NCBI GenBank assembly: GCA_903642325.1
Contig: CAHJWM010000028.1
Location: 1-64,000 of the forward strand
Reading direction: 5' to 3'
Origin: Myxococcales bacterium
Lineage (GTDB): Bacteria > Myxococcota_A > Polyangia > Polyangiales > Polyangiaceae
DNA length: 64,000 bases
The notes beneath the pieces are model-generated. The model was not told the DNA's origin. It searched no databases and saw nothing but the letters and a program-made list of their open reading frames with translations. The translations under genes were made by a program, and so were the position numbers. The stretch's first letter is position 1. Every line of letters starts with the position of its first letter. This document shows, one piece after another, positions 32,408-40,807 of this stretch.

Positions 32408-34017
32408 TCAACACGCGCGCCGCGCGCGGCATGGGTCGGGACGAGAGCGGCGCCATTGCCGTGCTTGGCATCATGATCGGCGCCATTTTGGCCGCCGTGC
32501 TGTTTCACATGATGAACTGTGGCTTCGGCATCCTGTGGCGGGAGCATGCGCAAGATGCCGCGGACGCGACGGCTTACGAGGCCGCGGTTTGGAACGCTCG
32601 CGGTATGAATACGATCGCGGCGCTGAATATTTTCATCGCTGTCGTCATGGCCGTGCTGATTTTTTGGCGCGTGATCATCGTTTTCACGCTCGTGGCGCTC
32701 GGCTTGGTCTCCATTGGTTGCCCGTTCGAGCCAAGTTTGTGCGCTTACATCACGCCCTTGGCTAACGCGGTACGCGCCGAGATCAGGAATGATCCGAAGG
32801 TGGCCGGCCGCGTATATCAAGTCATCAAGATGCTTCACGATGGCCAGAAAATCGTGGCCGCGGCCACGCCGGCTATGGGAACGCTGTCGTCCGTGCTCGA
32901 GGCACAAAAATACGATGCGACCTTCGGCGTTGCCTTTGGCACCCAGCTACTGCCCACCCTGAACCTGCCCACCGGCAAGAAGCCGAATGGGAGCTGCAAG
33001 GCTTCGAAGACAAAACGCCTTGTTCAGGCGGGGACGATCGGAGACCTGCTTGGAAAGCCGATCAGCCTGCCGGTATCCGAGGCGGACGACTTGCATACGC
33101 TGTGCAAGCAAGGGGGCAAGATGCAAGCGATCATGCTCTTCGCCATCGTGGCCAAGGTCGGCGAGAAACTCCACCTGAATTTTCTCGAGAAGCTCGGCAA
33201 TCAATCGGGCGGCGGCCCTTGGGGCAAGATCTGGGGCACCATCACCGGCGCCGGCGCCGATTTCTTTTGCGGAGATTGGTCGAGCCTGATCACGGACACT
33301 ATGGATGATCAGCAGAAAGACCGTTGCGGCAAAAACAAGGATTGCAACAAGAAGGCGGACGATTCGAAGAAGAAGAATCCGCTGCCTAGTCACTCGAACG
33401 TTGCCAAGATGGACGCGGACGCGGTCCGGTGGACGAGAGTCTGGGACGCGGCCCAAAACGGCAATCTGTTCATGCAAAGCTGGAGCTACGTCAAGACGGA
33501 CCGCGCCTATGCGGTGACTCTGGACAATGCCATTCACATCGCCGACTTCGTGCCGGGCGGCCGTGCCGCGGCTGCGAGTACGCTCGACGCGAGCGGTACT
33601 ACCTTCGCCGAAGCCGAGATGTACTTCGACTGTGACGGCGCTTGGTCCGATTCGAGCTGCGGCGAAGCTGCGCCGTGGACTATGGCTTGGCGAGCCCGCT
33701 TACGGCGAGTGCACGACCCCGTAGATTTCATCGCCTCCGACCTGCAGGAAACGCTGGTCGGCGCGCTGTATGGCGCGCTAGACGGTCACTTCACCGGTGC
33801 GGTTGCCGACAAATTCACTGAAGTGACGGCGGCGCTATCGAAGAATGGCGGGCGCTTGATTCAAATCTCGCCCTCGAACGATTTTCAGGCTCAACGCGAC
33901 AAGCTAGGCCGAGAGTTAGTGCCGGGCGCCAACAATGGCGGCGGCTCTTCCGTGCGCAGCGCGGCGGCGTGGGTGGCTGATGAAACCGCGGCCGGCATTC
34001 CGCAGATGATTCACTGA
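32404..34017 (+). CDS. TadG-like large pseudopilin/anchored protein
   Basis: A 537-residue protein. After a short basic leader, Glu-Ser-Gly then Ala-Ile-Ala-Val-Leu-Gly begins a prepilin-like hydrophobic helix (about 18-38). Unlike Flp, no Glu is at +5, as in TadG-like proteins. The 'EHAQDAADATAYEAAVWNAR' segment after the helix is typical of TadE/TadG-type proteins. A second and third hydrophobic stretch (about 75-115) follow, then a long soluble region with several Cys residues and a Lys/Asp-rich loop. It is probably inner-membrane-anchored and exposed to the periplasm or pilus base. It is followed after two bases by another TadE-like gene. Confidence 0.75.
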   Translation: MINTRAARGMGRDESGAIAVLGIMIGAILAAVLFHMMNCGFGILWREHAQDAADATAYEAAVWNARGMNTIAALNIFIAVVMAVLIFWRVIIVFTLVALGLVSIGCPFEPSLCAYITPLANAVRAEIRNDPKVAGRVYQVIKMLHDGQKIVAAATPAMGTLSSVLEAQKYDATFGVAFGTQLLPTLNLPTGKKPNGSCKASKTKRLVQAGTIGDLLGKPISLPVSEADDLHTLCKQGGKMQAIMLFAIVAKVGEKLHLNFLEKLGNQSGGGPWGKIWGTITGAGADFFCGDWSSLITDTMDDQQKDRCGKNKDCNKKADDSKKKNPLPSHSNVAKMDADAVRWTRVWDAAQNGNLFMQSWSYVKTDRAYAVTLDNAIHIADFVPGGRAAAASTLDASGTTFAEAEMYFDCDGAWSDSSCGEAAPWTMAWRARLRRVHDPVDFIASDLQETLVGALYGALDGHFTGAVADKFTEVTAALSKNGGRLIQISPSNDFQAQRDKLGRELVPGANNGGGSSVRSAAAWVADETAAGIPQMIH

Positions 34018-34019
34018 CG

Positions 34020-34748
34020 ATGGCTCACTGGCCTGCTTCGCAGCTGCGTGTTCGGCGCAATAACCGCATCGCGCGAGGCTCCGAGCGCGGCGGGTTGAGT
34101 GTCGAAGCTTTGATCGTCATTTCCATGATGACGGTCATCGCAACGGGCATTTTCTTCATGCGCAAGGTTTATTCCGGGAAGCTCGCGACGATGACGGCTA
34201 GCCGCGCCGACGCTTGGAAACTGGCCTTGGCTGGCTGCGACAGTGGCGACCAAGGCAAACTGTACGAGACTATCCATCAGCAAAGTAAAGATAAGAACGC
34301 GAAGCTTTGTAAAGACCCCAACGACTGCTCGACGGACTCGGTGGACGGGCTCAATGACGACGGCTCATCGAGCCCCCCGCCTGGCTGGTTTCCCAGCGCA
34401 TCTGGCGATGAAGTCACCAAGAACATCAGTGTTTCGTCTGACCCGCATTCGGCTACCCTCAGTACATCGCGCAGGTTCTCATGCAACGAGAAGCCGGCGA
34501 AGGAGCTTCAGCTCGGCTCGCTGAATCTGCTCGGTCAGGTCGCTGACATTGCGAAGAAGATCATCGATGAAGAGGTCGACGAAGATACGACGGCGAAGAC
34601 GTGCTGGCAGAAGTATGGCGTCCCCATCAAGTGGCATCAGATGAACTGCGAAACTGACCTGACCTTCAAAAACAACAACGACCCAGCCGGCCTGTACTCG
34701 CAGAGACGGGACCTAGATGTATCCTTGCCGGACAACTCCAAACATTGA
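34020..34748 (+). CDS. TadE-like pseudopilin
   Basis: A 242-residue protein whose leader ends in Arg-Gly, followed by Gly-Leu-Ser-Val-Glu-Ala-Leu-Ile-Val-Ile, a prepilin-type site with Glu at +5 and a hydrophobic helix (about 26-47). The remaining part is soluble, with conserved-looking Cys residues at about 76, 99, 105, 156 and further on that could pair in the periplasm. Pseudopilins of this size help pilus initiation or adhesion. It is directly downstream of the TadG-like gene. Confidence 0.78.
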   Translation: MAHWPASQLRVRRNNRIARGSERGGLSVEALIVISMMTVIATGIFFMRKVYSGKLATMTASRADAWKLALAGCDSGDQGKLYETIHQQSKDKNAKLCKDPNDCSTDSVDGLNDDGSSSPPPGWFPSASGDEVTKNISVSSDPHSATLSTSRRFSCNEKPAKELQLGSLNLLGQVADIAKKIIDEEVDEDTTAKTCWQKYGVPIKWHQMNCETDLTFKNNNDPAGLYSQRRDLDVSLPDNSKH

Positions 34749-34800
34749 TCGCGCCCGCGGCTTTGGCTGAGGGACAGCGCCAAGCGACACCGTAAACGAC

Positions 34801-35742
34801 ATGATGAACACAGTGCGGCGCAAAATATGGAGTAAACCCTGGTTACGTGCGCAGGTCTGCGCCACGGCGATGGGGAGCGTGCTGCTGGTAGGCACGGCCG
34901 CTTACGGTTCGCATCACGCCAAGGCCGTAGCGCTGAAGCTTGGCGCTGAGATCCTGAGTAGTGCGGCGCCGGCCAGTCGCGCTGATTCCATCGAGTTCAA
35001 TGGCGCGCATTTCTATTTTTCCACCGCGGTGCTGAACGCGAAGCTAGACGACGTTTTGAATGGCGCAGAGGCAATCTGCGAGCGTGAGGGTGCCGACCTC
35101 GAGAAAGAGCTCGGCCCAACCGTTGCGGCGCTGCCGAGCGCGGACCTCCCCGCCGGTATTTCGCGCGACGAGGTGGACCTCAGTCGGCTGCTGACCGTTC
35201 GTACCGACACGGATCGATCGGGTGAGGTCGGCTGCTGGGTTCGCCGGGCTACGAAGCCGCAGCGCGGCGTGCTGGACAGCGTGCGCGCCTTTGCCGAATC
35301 CTTCGATCTGGCCGAGTTCGGCTCCCTGCAATTCGTACACGCTGAAGAGCACGGGTCCAAAACGTTCGTGCGCGTGTTATGGAGTGAAGGCCCATTGTCC
35401 CTGCGCGACGTGTTTCCGGAAAACCGCGACACGCCAGGGCGCGACCTGGAGGCCTTGCCTCGGCCAGTGAGCTCCTTTCGCGTCCTCTCCGCACATATTC
35501 TCAATGCCGGCCGGCACGTGGTGGGTTACGAAAGCCCAGATACGCCGCTTCAGATCAATTCCTTCTACACCGCGGAGCTGCCCAAGCTTGGCTGGCACGA
35601 GATCGACCTGGGCCAGGCCGAGGTGACCGACGGCCCGCTCCTACAACATGCCTACGAAAAACCCGGTCGGCGGGCGCTGCTCGCGCTCACCCCCGCCGAG
35701 GACAACACCGGCGTCACGTGGGTCGAACTGCCAATGCGGTGA
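34801..35742 (+). CDS. Signal-anchored protein of unknown function ending the Tad operon
   Basis: A 313-residue protein with an N-terminal hydrophobic segment (VCATAMGSVLLVGTAAYG, about 18-36), probably a signal anchor or peptide. The mature part is soluble, mixed alpha/beta, with two Cys residues (about 93 and 142) and no known motif. It is 52 bases downstream of the TadE-like gene on the same strand, so it is likely the last gene of the Tad operon and may be an accessory periplasmic factor. The position is the only clue. Confidence 0.7.
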   Translation: MMNTVRRKIWSKPWLRAQVCATAMGSVLLVGTAAYGSHHAKAVALKLGAEILSSAAPASRADSIEFNGAHFYFSTAVLNAKLDDVLNGAEAICEREGADLEKELGPTVAALPSADLPAGISRDEVDLSRLLTVRTDTDRSGEVGCWVRRATKPQRGVLDSVRAFAESFDLAEFGSLQFVHAEEHGSKTFVRVLWSEGPLSLRDVFPENRDTPGRDLEALPRPVSSFRVLSAHILNAGRHVVGYESPDTPLQINSFYTAELPKLGWHEIDLGQAEVTDGPLLQHAYEKPGRRALLALTPAEDNTGVTWVELPMR

Positions 35743-35862
35743 GAGGCTGTCCGTGCGCGGCGAGGACCGCCGGCAGCGCCGCAAAATCAGGCACGCCGTC
35801 TGATCCGTCTCACACCGCTTTCCGAATCTATCATTGGCGACGCAGGCCCAGGCGTCACGACA

Positions 35863-36516
35863 CTACCTACCGCGTGAGCGAAGCTCACCGTGCTGTAGGT
35901 TGAAGGCGGTCAGCTCGATACGCGTATTCGAAGCGGATGTGCTGACCATACCAATGCTGTCGCAGAAAACTTGCGAAAGCGATTCGTCGTCACTGGCCTG
36001 GCGTTCCCAGCAGTCTGCAAAAAGCCCGGCTCGTGTCTTCGCCCAACCGATCTTCACCCAGTGATAGCTGACGAGGTGTGTATAGTCCCAACTGCGACCA
36101 TCGACGAGCGGGCTCGCAAGCGCGGTGCGCCACGCGCCGTTCTCGTACTGGAGCAGTTGAGATGGCGATGACGCGAGCACAATCTCAGCGGCCCGTCCGC
36201 AAAAGTCACTGAGGGCAAACGCCGCGCGGCCTACCACTGCTTCTTCCCGCAGGACCCTCTGGGTGAACGTACCGTCGGTGCAACCGTCGTCTGTACCGTC
36301 CACTTCGTAGGTCCAGGAGTTTCCGGCTTCGAGCGGCATGAGCGTCGAGGCGGGCAGGCCGCTTCCCTCCTCGGCCGCGATCGGCGTCGAGTCGACTTCG
36401 CTGGAGACGAGGCCAGTGGGTTGATCATCGCCGGCAGCTCGCGTGCTCGTACAGCCGCCGAGTAACGCGGCCAGCGCCAAAGAAGCCAGGCTCGTGAGGG
36501 GCGACTCGCCAGTCAC
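35863..36516 (-). CDS. Lipoprotein translationally coupled to the TadE-deaminase gene
   Basis: A 217-residue protein starting at GTG 36516, where GTGA overlaps the stop of the upstream gene (36513-36515). The signal sequence ends in Leu-Leu-Gly-Gly-Cys (lipobox). The mature part contains Pro-Leu-Glu-Ala-Gly-Asn-Ser-Trp-Thr-Tyr-Glu-Val, a pattern often found in small periplasmic lipoproteins of delta-proteobacteria, and four further Cys residues. Tight coupling makes it the natural partner of the 711-residue protein. An immunity role is possible but not supported by location, since a deaminase toxin would act in the cytosol; a chaperone or surface-presentation role fits a lipoprotein better (inference). 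Confidence 0.75.
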   Translation of the reverse strand: MTGESPLTSLASLALAALLGGCTSTRAAGDDQPTGLVSSEVDSTPIAAEEGSGLPASTLMPLEAGNSWTYEVDGTDDGCTDGTFTQRVLREEAVVGRAAFALSDFCGRAAEIVLASSPSQLLQYENGAWRTALASPLVDGRSWDYTHLVSYHWVKIGWAKTRAGLFADCWERQASDDESLSQVFCDSIGMVSTSASNTRIELTAFNLQHGELRSRGR

Positions 36517-38648
36517 TTGCCGCCGGGCGCACACAACTTGAGGCCACCGCCCGACGTGTACGCGCCGTCTTGACCGTTGCTGTAATCCACACAACCGTTC
36601 GCCGCCACGTTACTGCCGAGCGTGCCTGCGCTTGGATTTTGGAGGAAGACTTGCTTGGCCTTGGCGTCCGTTTGGGCCCGGCTGCCGGCGTACAACGAAT
36701 CAAAGCAATAATGTACCCTGATGCCCAAGCCACTGAGGGCCTTCAAATCCTTGTCGCACTCATTGCATGGGCTCTGCGTCCCCGTGACGTTCAAGGTGCC
36801 TCCCTCCTTTAGAGAAGTAACCCCACTGTCGGCCAGCTCTTGCAGGGCATTGATGACTTTGACTTCGGTATGATAGCCATTCGTCGCTTGGCCCAACTTG
36901 CCAGTGCCGATATTTTTGATCTCGCCATCCACCGAATTCCAGCGCGCTAGCACAAGGCTCTCCGCATTCTTGAGCCCCGGTAACGTGTCGTCGAGATGGA
37001 GCGATTGGGGAGTTACATTACCTTGATCGTCCAGGTGGTCGCTGATGAGCTTGCAGTACGTGTTGGTTGCGTTCGCCCAGGAGATGACTCGTGATTCTAA
37101 AACGGCGTCATTGAGGCGCTTGGCCGCCTTCACCATATCTTTGAATGTGCCGGTCTTTTCGATGCCTTTGTCTACGTACTTGCCGCTCTTCAAACCCTTG
37201 GTGTCGCACAATGATTTGAACTGATCGATTCGATATTGGTTCTGAAGATAAGCATTGGCGTTACTTACGTCGAATTTATCGGCGCCCGCCTTGCAACGGT
37301 CGGCGTCACAGTTCGTCCCCATGGCCGTGAAGTCGAGATCAACGGTTGGGAAACTGGCATTCGATGACTTGAACGTCCCTTGGAGGTTTTGACCATTCAG
37401 CTTGATTTGCGCATTGCAGTCGCATGTCTTGGCGTCCGAGTCGCTGCTGCAGCATTTGCCGGGCGCATCACTCTTCGTGGTCTTGAAGGGTTTACCGTTT
37501 GGACATAGGGCGCTTCGTTCGTATTTCGGCGAACAGCTCTGACCGCCGTCGCAGCCGCCGTCGGGAGCTCCGGCGTCGCCGCACTTGCCTGCCTTTTGCA
37601 AGGCGGGCGTGCAGCTGCCCGCGTCGGGCGTAGGCACACAGCTCTTCGTAGTCGTGTCGAGCTGTTGGCCGGGGGAGCACTTGGGCGGCGGCGTGTGCGG
37701 GCAACCGGGCCCATTGCCCGAGGACGACGAGGATGTTCCACCCGGCCCCCCGCCTTGCCCGCTGCCGGACGGTGGGCAGCCCGTTCCCGCCTTACACCCA
37801 GTTGCAGTACGGGTTTGGCCGGTTGGGCACGCAGGGTCGCAGGGCCAGTTGGGATCCGCATCCGCCGCCGGCTTTTTGCCGGTATCGGCGCACGTCTTGT
37901 CAGGACAAAGGCCGTCCGGGTCGGCAGTACCCGTTTTGCATTTGCCGCCGCCCCTGGTGCTGCCGTTACCTTGGCCGCCGGCTCCGTTATTACCTTGGCC
38001 GCCGGCTCCGTGATTGCCCTTCCCGCCGGCACCATTGGGACCCTTGTCACCGGCATTCGGCGTTTCGGTATCAGCGCAGCCTGGGCTGCTCGTGTTGAAG
38101 TTGCTCTGTACGTTCGTCAGGTCGGTCGGTTCATATTCATATCTGGCCCCGTGGTACGTGTGGTGTGAGGTGCTGCTCAGCACCGTTCGCCCATCGACGC
38201 CGCACACCCACGTCAGGCGCTTGCAGCGAAACTCGGCCTGTACGTCCACCGCCAGCTCTTGAACTTGGTCTTCGGCGGTAGGAACGTTTTGCACGTCCAC
38301 CGTGAAGTTCTCCGATAAGTGCGGAGATGCAGCCAGCATCATGCCCGCCGCGAATCGAATCTCTCGCTTACGCGCGCCATCGAACGAGCCATTCAACTGT
38401 CCGTCGTAAAACGCGGGATCGTCCGGAATGACGACGACGGCGGCGCGACCCGCCGCGGAGCTTGCGCGTTCGACGATCATTTGAGCCACGAGCAACTCTC
38501 CCAGCTGCCAGAACATCAAAAACGCGATCAGCACCGGAAGGTACGCGATCAGGAACTCCACCATGACCGCGCCCGCGTCGTCGCTTGGCGCCCCCCTCCC
38601 CGCGCAAAAGAAGGCTTTCCTCGAGGCGGTCATGCAGGACGGCGCCAT
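36513..38648 (-). CDS. TadE pseudopilin fused to Cys-rich spacer and deaminase-like C-terminus
   Basis: A 711-residue protein with three parts. (1) About 1-160: a TadE-like pseudopilin; leader Asp-Asp-Ala-Gly, then Ala-Val-Met-Val-Glu (Glu at +5) and helix FLIAYLPVLIAFLMFWQLG, followed by the 'VERASSAAGRAAVVV' stretch typical of TadE. (2) About 185-420: Gly/Asn-rich repeats and many Cys residues in short Cys-x(3-8)-Cys-Pro units. (3) About 440-711: a globular domain carrying His593-Thr-Glu595 and Pro627-Cys628-Asn-Glu-Cys631, separated by 35 residues, with flanking strands (LVLARWNS before, GIRVHYCF after). This is the zinc and proton-shuttle signature of the cytidine-deaminase-like fold found in polymorphic toxins. 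TadV should process the N-terminus. The start could also be ATG 38633. Confidence 0.8.
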   Translation of the reverse strand: MAPSCMTASRKAFFCAGRGAPSDDAGAVMVEFLIAYLPVLIAFLMFWQLGELLVAQMIVERASSAAGRAAVVVIPDDPAFYDGQLNGSFDGARKREIRFAAGMMLAASPHLSENFTVDVQNVPTAEDQVQELAVDVQAEFRCKRLTWVCGVDGRTVLSSTSHHTYHGARYEYEPTDLTNVQSNFNTSSPGCADTETPNAGDKGPNGAGGKGNHGAGGQGNNGAGGQGNGSTRGGGKCKTGTADPDGLCPDKTCADTGKKPAADADPNWPCDPACPTGQTRTATGCKAGTGCPPSGSGQGGGPGGTSSSSSGNGPGCPHTPPPKCSPGQQLDTTTKSCVPTPDAGSCTPALQKAGKCGDAGAPDGGCDGGQSCSPKYERSALCPNGKPFKTTKSDAPGKCCSSDSDAKTCDCNAQIKLNGQNLQGTFKSSNASFPTVDLDFTAMGTNCDADRCKAGADKFDVSNANAYLQNQYRIDQFKSLCDTKGLKSGKYVDKGIEKTGTFKDMVKAAKRLNDAVLESRVISWANATNTYCKLISDHLDDQGNVTPQSLHLDDTLPGLKNAESLVLARWNSVDGEIKNIGTGKLGQATNGYHTEVKVINALQELADSGVTSLKEGGTLNVTGTQSPCNECDKDLKALSGLGIRVHYCFDSLYAGSRAQTDAKAKQVFLQNPSAGTLGSNVAANGCVDYSNGQDGAYTSGGGLKLCAPGGK

Positions 38649-38804
38649 ACACGGACCGTGCCAGCCCCAAGACCCGCCAAAAACGCGTGATTTGGCTTAC
38701 TTAGCAGGGGCTAGGCAGCCAGGCGCAACCGGCAACTGCCAACGGCGCCTTAGCAGCGAGCTGATGAGCGCCCGTGCGGTGCCGCCGTTTTGCTCGGCGT
38801 GGGC

Positions 38805-40358
38805 TCAGGGCGTCCACGGATTGCTACGATCCAGCTCAACGCCAGCGTCATTCGATCTTGGACTAGCGGAAGAGGCGCTTCGAGCAGCCGGAGGGCTGCC
38901 CAGCCCCGCGACAATTCGAGCGGCCGCCAACGGATGCGCGGGAAGCGACCCTGTCGTTCGCTCGGGTGGCGACCCTGAGCTCGGCGGATCAAGCGGCCGA
39001 GGAAAGCCGGAAACGCTGGCGGCCGCGCTATCGCTCAATCGCGGCGGCGTGGCGCTTTCTGCGCCGACTGGGGTGAGGCGTCCGGCAGAGGCGGTCGCGG
39101 GCCGGCCCGGATCTTTGGCGTCCTCCAAGCGCGTGGGGGAAAGCAGCCGCGTGAAGACGAAATACGATGCGACGAGCAACGTAAGCCCCCCCAAGGCCGC
39201 GCTTAGTATTCGGTAATTGGCGGTCACCGCGCTTTGCTTGGCATCGGCCTGAAGCCCCGCCGCCGTTGGTACCTCCCGGGGGATGCTCGAAGGAGGCGGC
39301 GCGACGCTGGCGCCCGACTGCGCAATCATCCGGGTCACTTGCCGGTCATGCGCCAACGACTCGTCGAATTCCGCGCCTCCCAGCTTCTCTCGCTCCCAGG
39401 CTGCAAGCTCGGTCTCGATTTTCTGCTGCAAGGCCCGTCGCTCGACCGTGAATAGGTCCGCCACGTACTGCCCGAGCTGCCGCGGTGGAGTGCGCCCTCC
39501 GACAAGCTCGACGAGCGTGAGCAGATCGTCATGAAACTGTTCCGCCGATTCATAGCGGTGCTCCGGATCGTGCGCGAGTGCTCGACTGCAGATCTCGTCC
39601 ACCAAGGCAGGCAGACCGCGTTCAGCGGCGCCGGGAGCGGAGGAGGCGAGCTGAGCGCTGACCAAGCTCACGATGGCCACGTCCGGGAGGGCGTTTTCGA
39701 AGCGCGGACGGCCTGCCGCTGCCTCCCACAACATGGCTCCGACTGCGTACAAATCGGCGCGTAGGTCGGCTGGCTCCCCGCGCATTTGTTCCGGCGCCAT
39801 ATAGGCGACCTTGCCCTTGATCACGCCGGTATTGGTCTCGACGGTCGAATCGAGGGTCTTCGCGATCCCGAAGTCGAGCACCTTGACTTGGCCGTCATAG
39901 GTTACAAAAAGATTTGCCGGGGAGATGTCGCGGTGAACCAACGCCAACTGTCGTCCCGACAGGTTTTGTACGGCATGCGCGTATTCCAGACCTTGCAGCG
40001 CGCCAATCAACACCTCGACGGCAACGCGAAAGTCCAACCCGCCTTTGTCGAGGATCGAGCTGTACGCTTGGCCACGAAGAAATTCCAAGACGAGCAGGCA
40101 TCCGCGTTCGTCTTGGCCCACCTCATAAGTTTGAATCACGTTCGGGTGACTGAGCGAGGCAGCGATCCGCGCCTCTTCGATGAACATCGCGTTGAATTCT
40201 GGGTCACGCGCCAGTTCGGGTCGCACCCGCTTGACCACGACCAGCCGTTCGACGCCAGCGCGATTGCTCTGTAAAACGAGTTGAACGTCCGCCATCCCTC
40301 CGCGGCCCAGATCGCAAATCACGCGGTAGCTGCTGCCGCCAATGATCTCTGGCTTCAT
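38805..40358 (-). CDS. Membrane-anchored Hanks-type Ser/Thr kinase
   Basis: A 517-residue kinase. The Gly loop is GRGGMADV, catalytic Lys43 is in VVVKRVRP, HRD is at 142-144 in LVHRDISPANL and DFG begins at Asp162, so it should be active. The activation segment holds Thr residues before Gly-Lys-Val-Ala-Tyr-Met-Ala-Pro-Glu. After the kinase domain comes a linker, a single membrane helix (ILSAALGGLTLLVASYFVF, about 385-403) and a Pro/Ser/Ala-rich extracytoplasmic tail with no known sensor fold. It overlaps a small upstream gene by ATGA and precedes the TadE-deaminase gene by 156 bases, on the same strand. It could phosphorylate the FHA partners in the pilus operon (inference). Confidence 0.92.
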   Translation of the reverse strand: MKPEIIGGSSYRVICDLGRGGMADVQLVLQSNRAGVERLVVVKRVRPELARDPEFNAMFIEEARIAASLSHPNVIQTYEVGQDERGCLLVLEFLRGQAYSSILDKGGLDFRVAVEVLIGALQGLEYAHAVQNLSGRQLALVHRDISPANLFVTYDGQVKVLDFGIAKTLDSTVETNTGVIKGKVAYMAPEQMRGEPADLRADLYAVGAMLWEAAAGRPRFENALPDVAIVSLVSAQLASSAPGAAERGLPALVDEICSRALAHDPEHRYESAEQFHDDLLTLVELVGGRTPPRQLGQYVADLFTVERRALQQKIETELAAWEREKLGGAEFDESLAHDRQVTRMIAQSGASVAPPPSSIPREVPTAAGLQADAKQSAVTANYRILSAALGGLTLLVASYFVFTRLLSPTRLEDAKDPGRPATASAGRLTPVGAESATPPRLSDSAAASVSGFPRPLDPPSSGSPPERTTGSLPAHPLAAARIVAGLGSPPAARSASSASPRSNDAGVELDRSNPWTP

Positions 40359-40714
40359 CGATTCCGCCCCCGCACGCGAACCTCGAAAGGAACGCCGGGC
40401 AAGCTTTGCGCCGCTGCCACCCGGAGCCCACCTTCGACTCGCCAGAGCAGCTCACGCAGGCTTGGGTCGAAGTCACACCCGACAAGAGCTACCGGCCGCA
40501 TTCGTGACACCGCAGGGATGTCCGGCGCTGACGGGGTACCGCGAATCTTTGAGTTCATTGCGCACAGCCGGGTCAGGTGCAGGTCCAGCGTGATGCATTC
40601 TAACTCAGTCCGCTGATCATCAAGACAAGCGCATGCCGCCGCTTCCGGGCGGTCGACTTCAGCTTCGAGCGGCGCGCTATTGTGCCAACGGAATCTTGTT
40701 GCTCGAGCGCGCAT
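40355..40714 (-). CDS. Small protein of unknown function coupled to the kinase
   Basis: An open frame of up to 119 residues whose stop overlaps the kinase ATG by four bases, the kind of coupling seen throughout this locus. The start is unclear; an internal ATG at 40558 would give 67 residues. The C-terminal half (Met-Arg-Pro-Val-Ala-Leu-Val-Gly-Cys-Asp-Phe-Asp ... Leu-Arg-Val-Ala-Ala-Ala) looks protein-like, whereas the N-terminal part is Arg/Ala-rich. No motif or family is recognised. Confidence 0.4.
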   Translation of the reverse strand: MRARATRFRWHNSAPLEAEVDRPEAAACACLDDQRTELECITLDLHLTRLCAMNSKIRGTPSAPDIPAVSRMRPVALVGCDFDPSLRELLWRVEGGLRVAAAQSLPGVPFEVRVRGRNR

Positions 40715-40807
40715 TCCCGTCCGCCGCCGGATGTCAGCGCCGCGCCGTTGCGACCGAAACTAGGACGTCCGGTAAGGCGTGGGCCGCGGCGTCACGGCCG
40801 CAGACCT

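Noticed and set aside
37900..38060. Short Gly/Asn-rich repeats read as a CRISPR or DNA repeat array
   Set aside because: The repeats are short, degenerate and in frame with the Gly-rich spacer of the TadE fusion; they are protein-level repeats.
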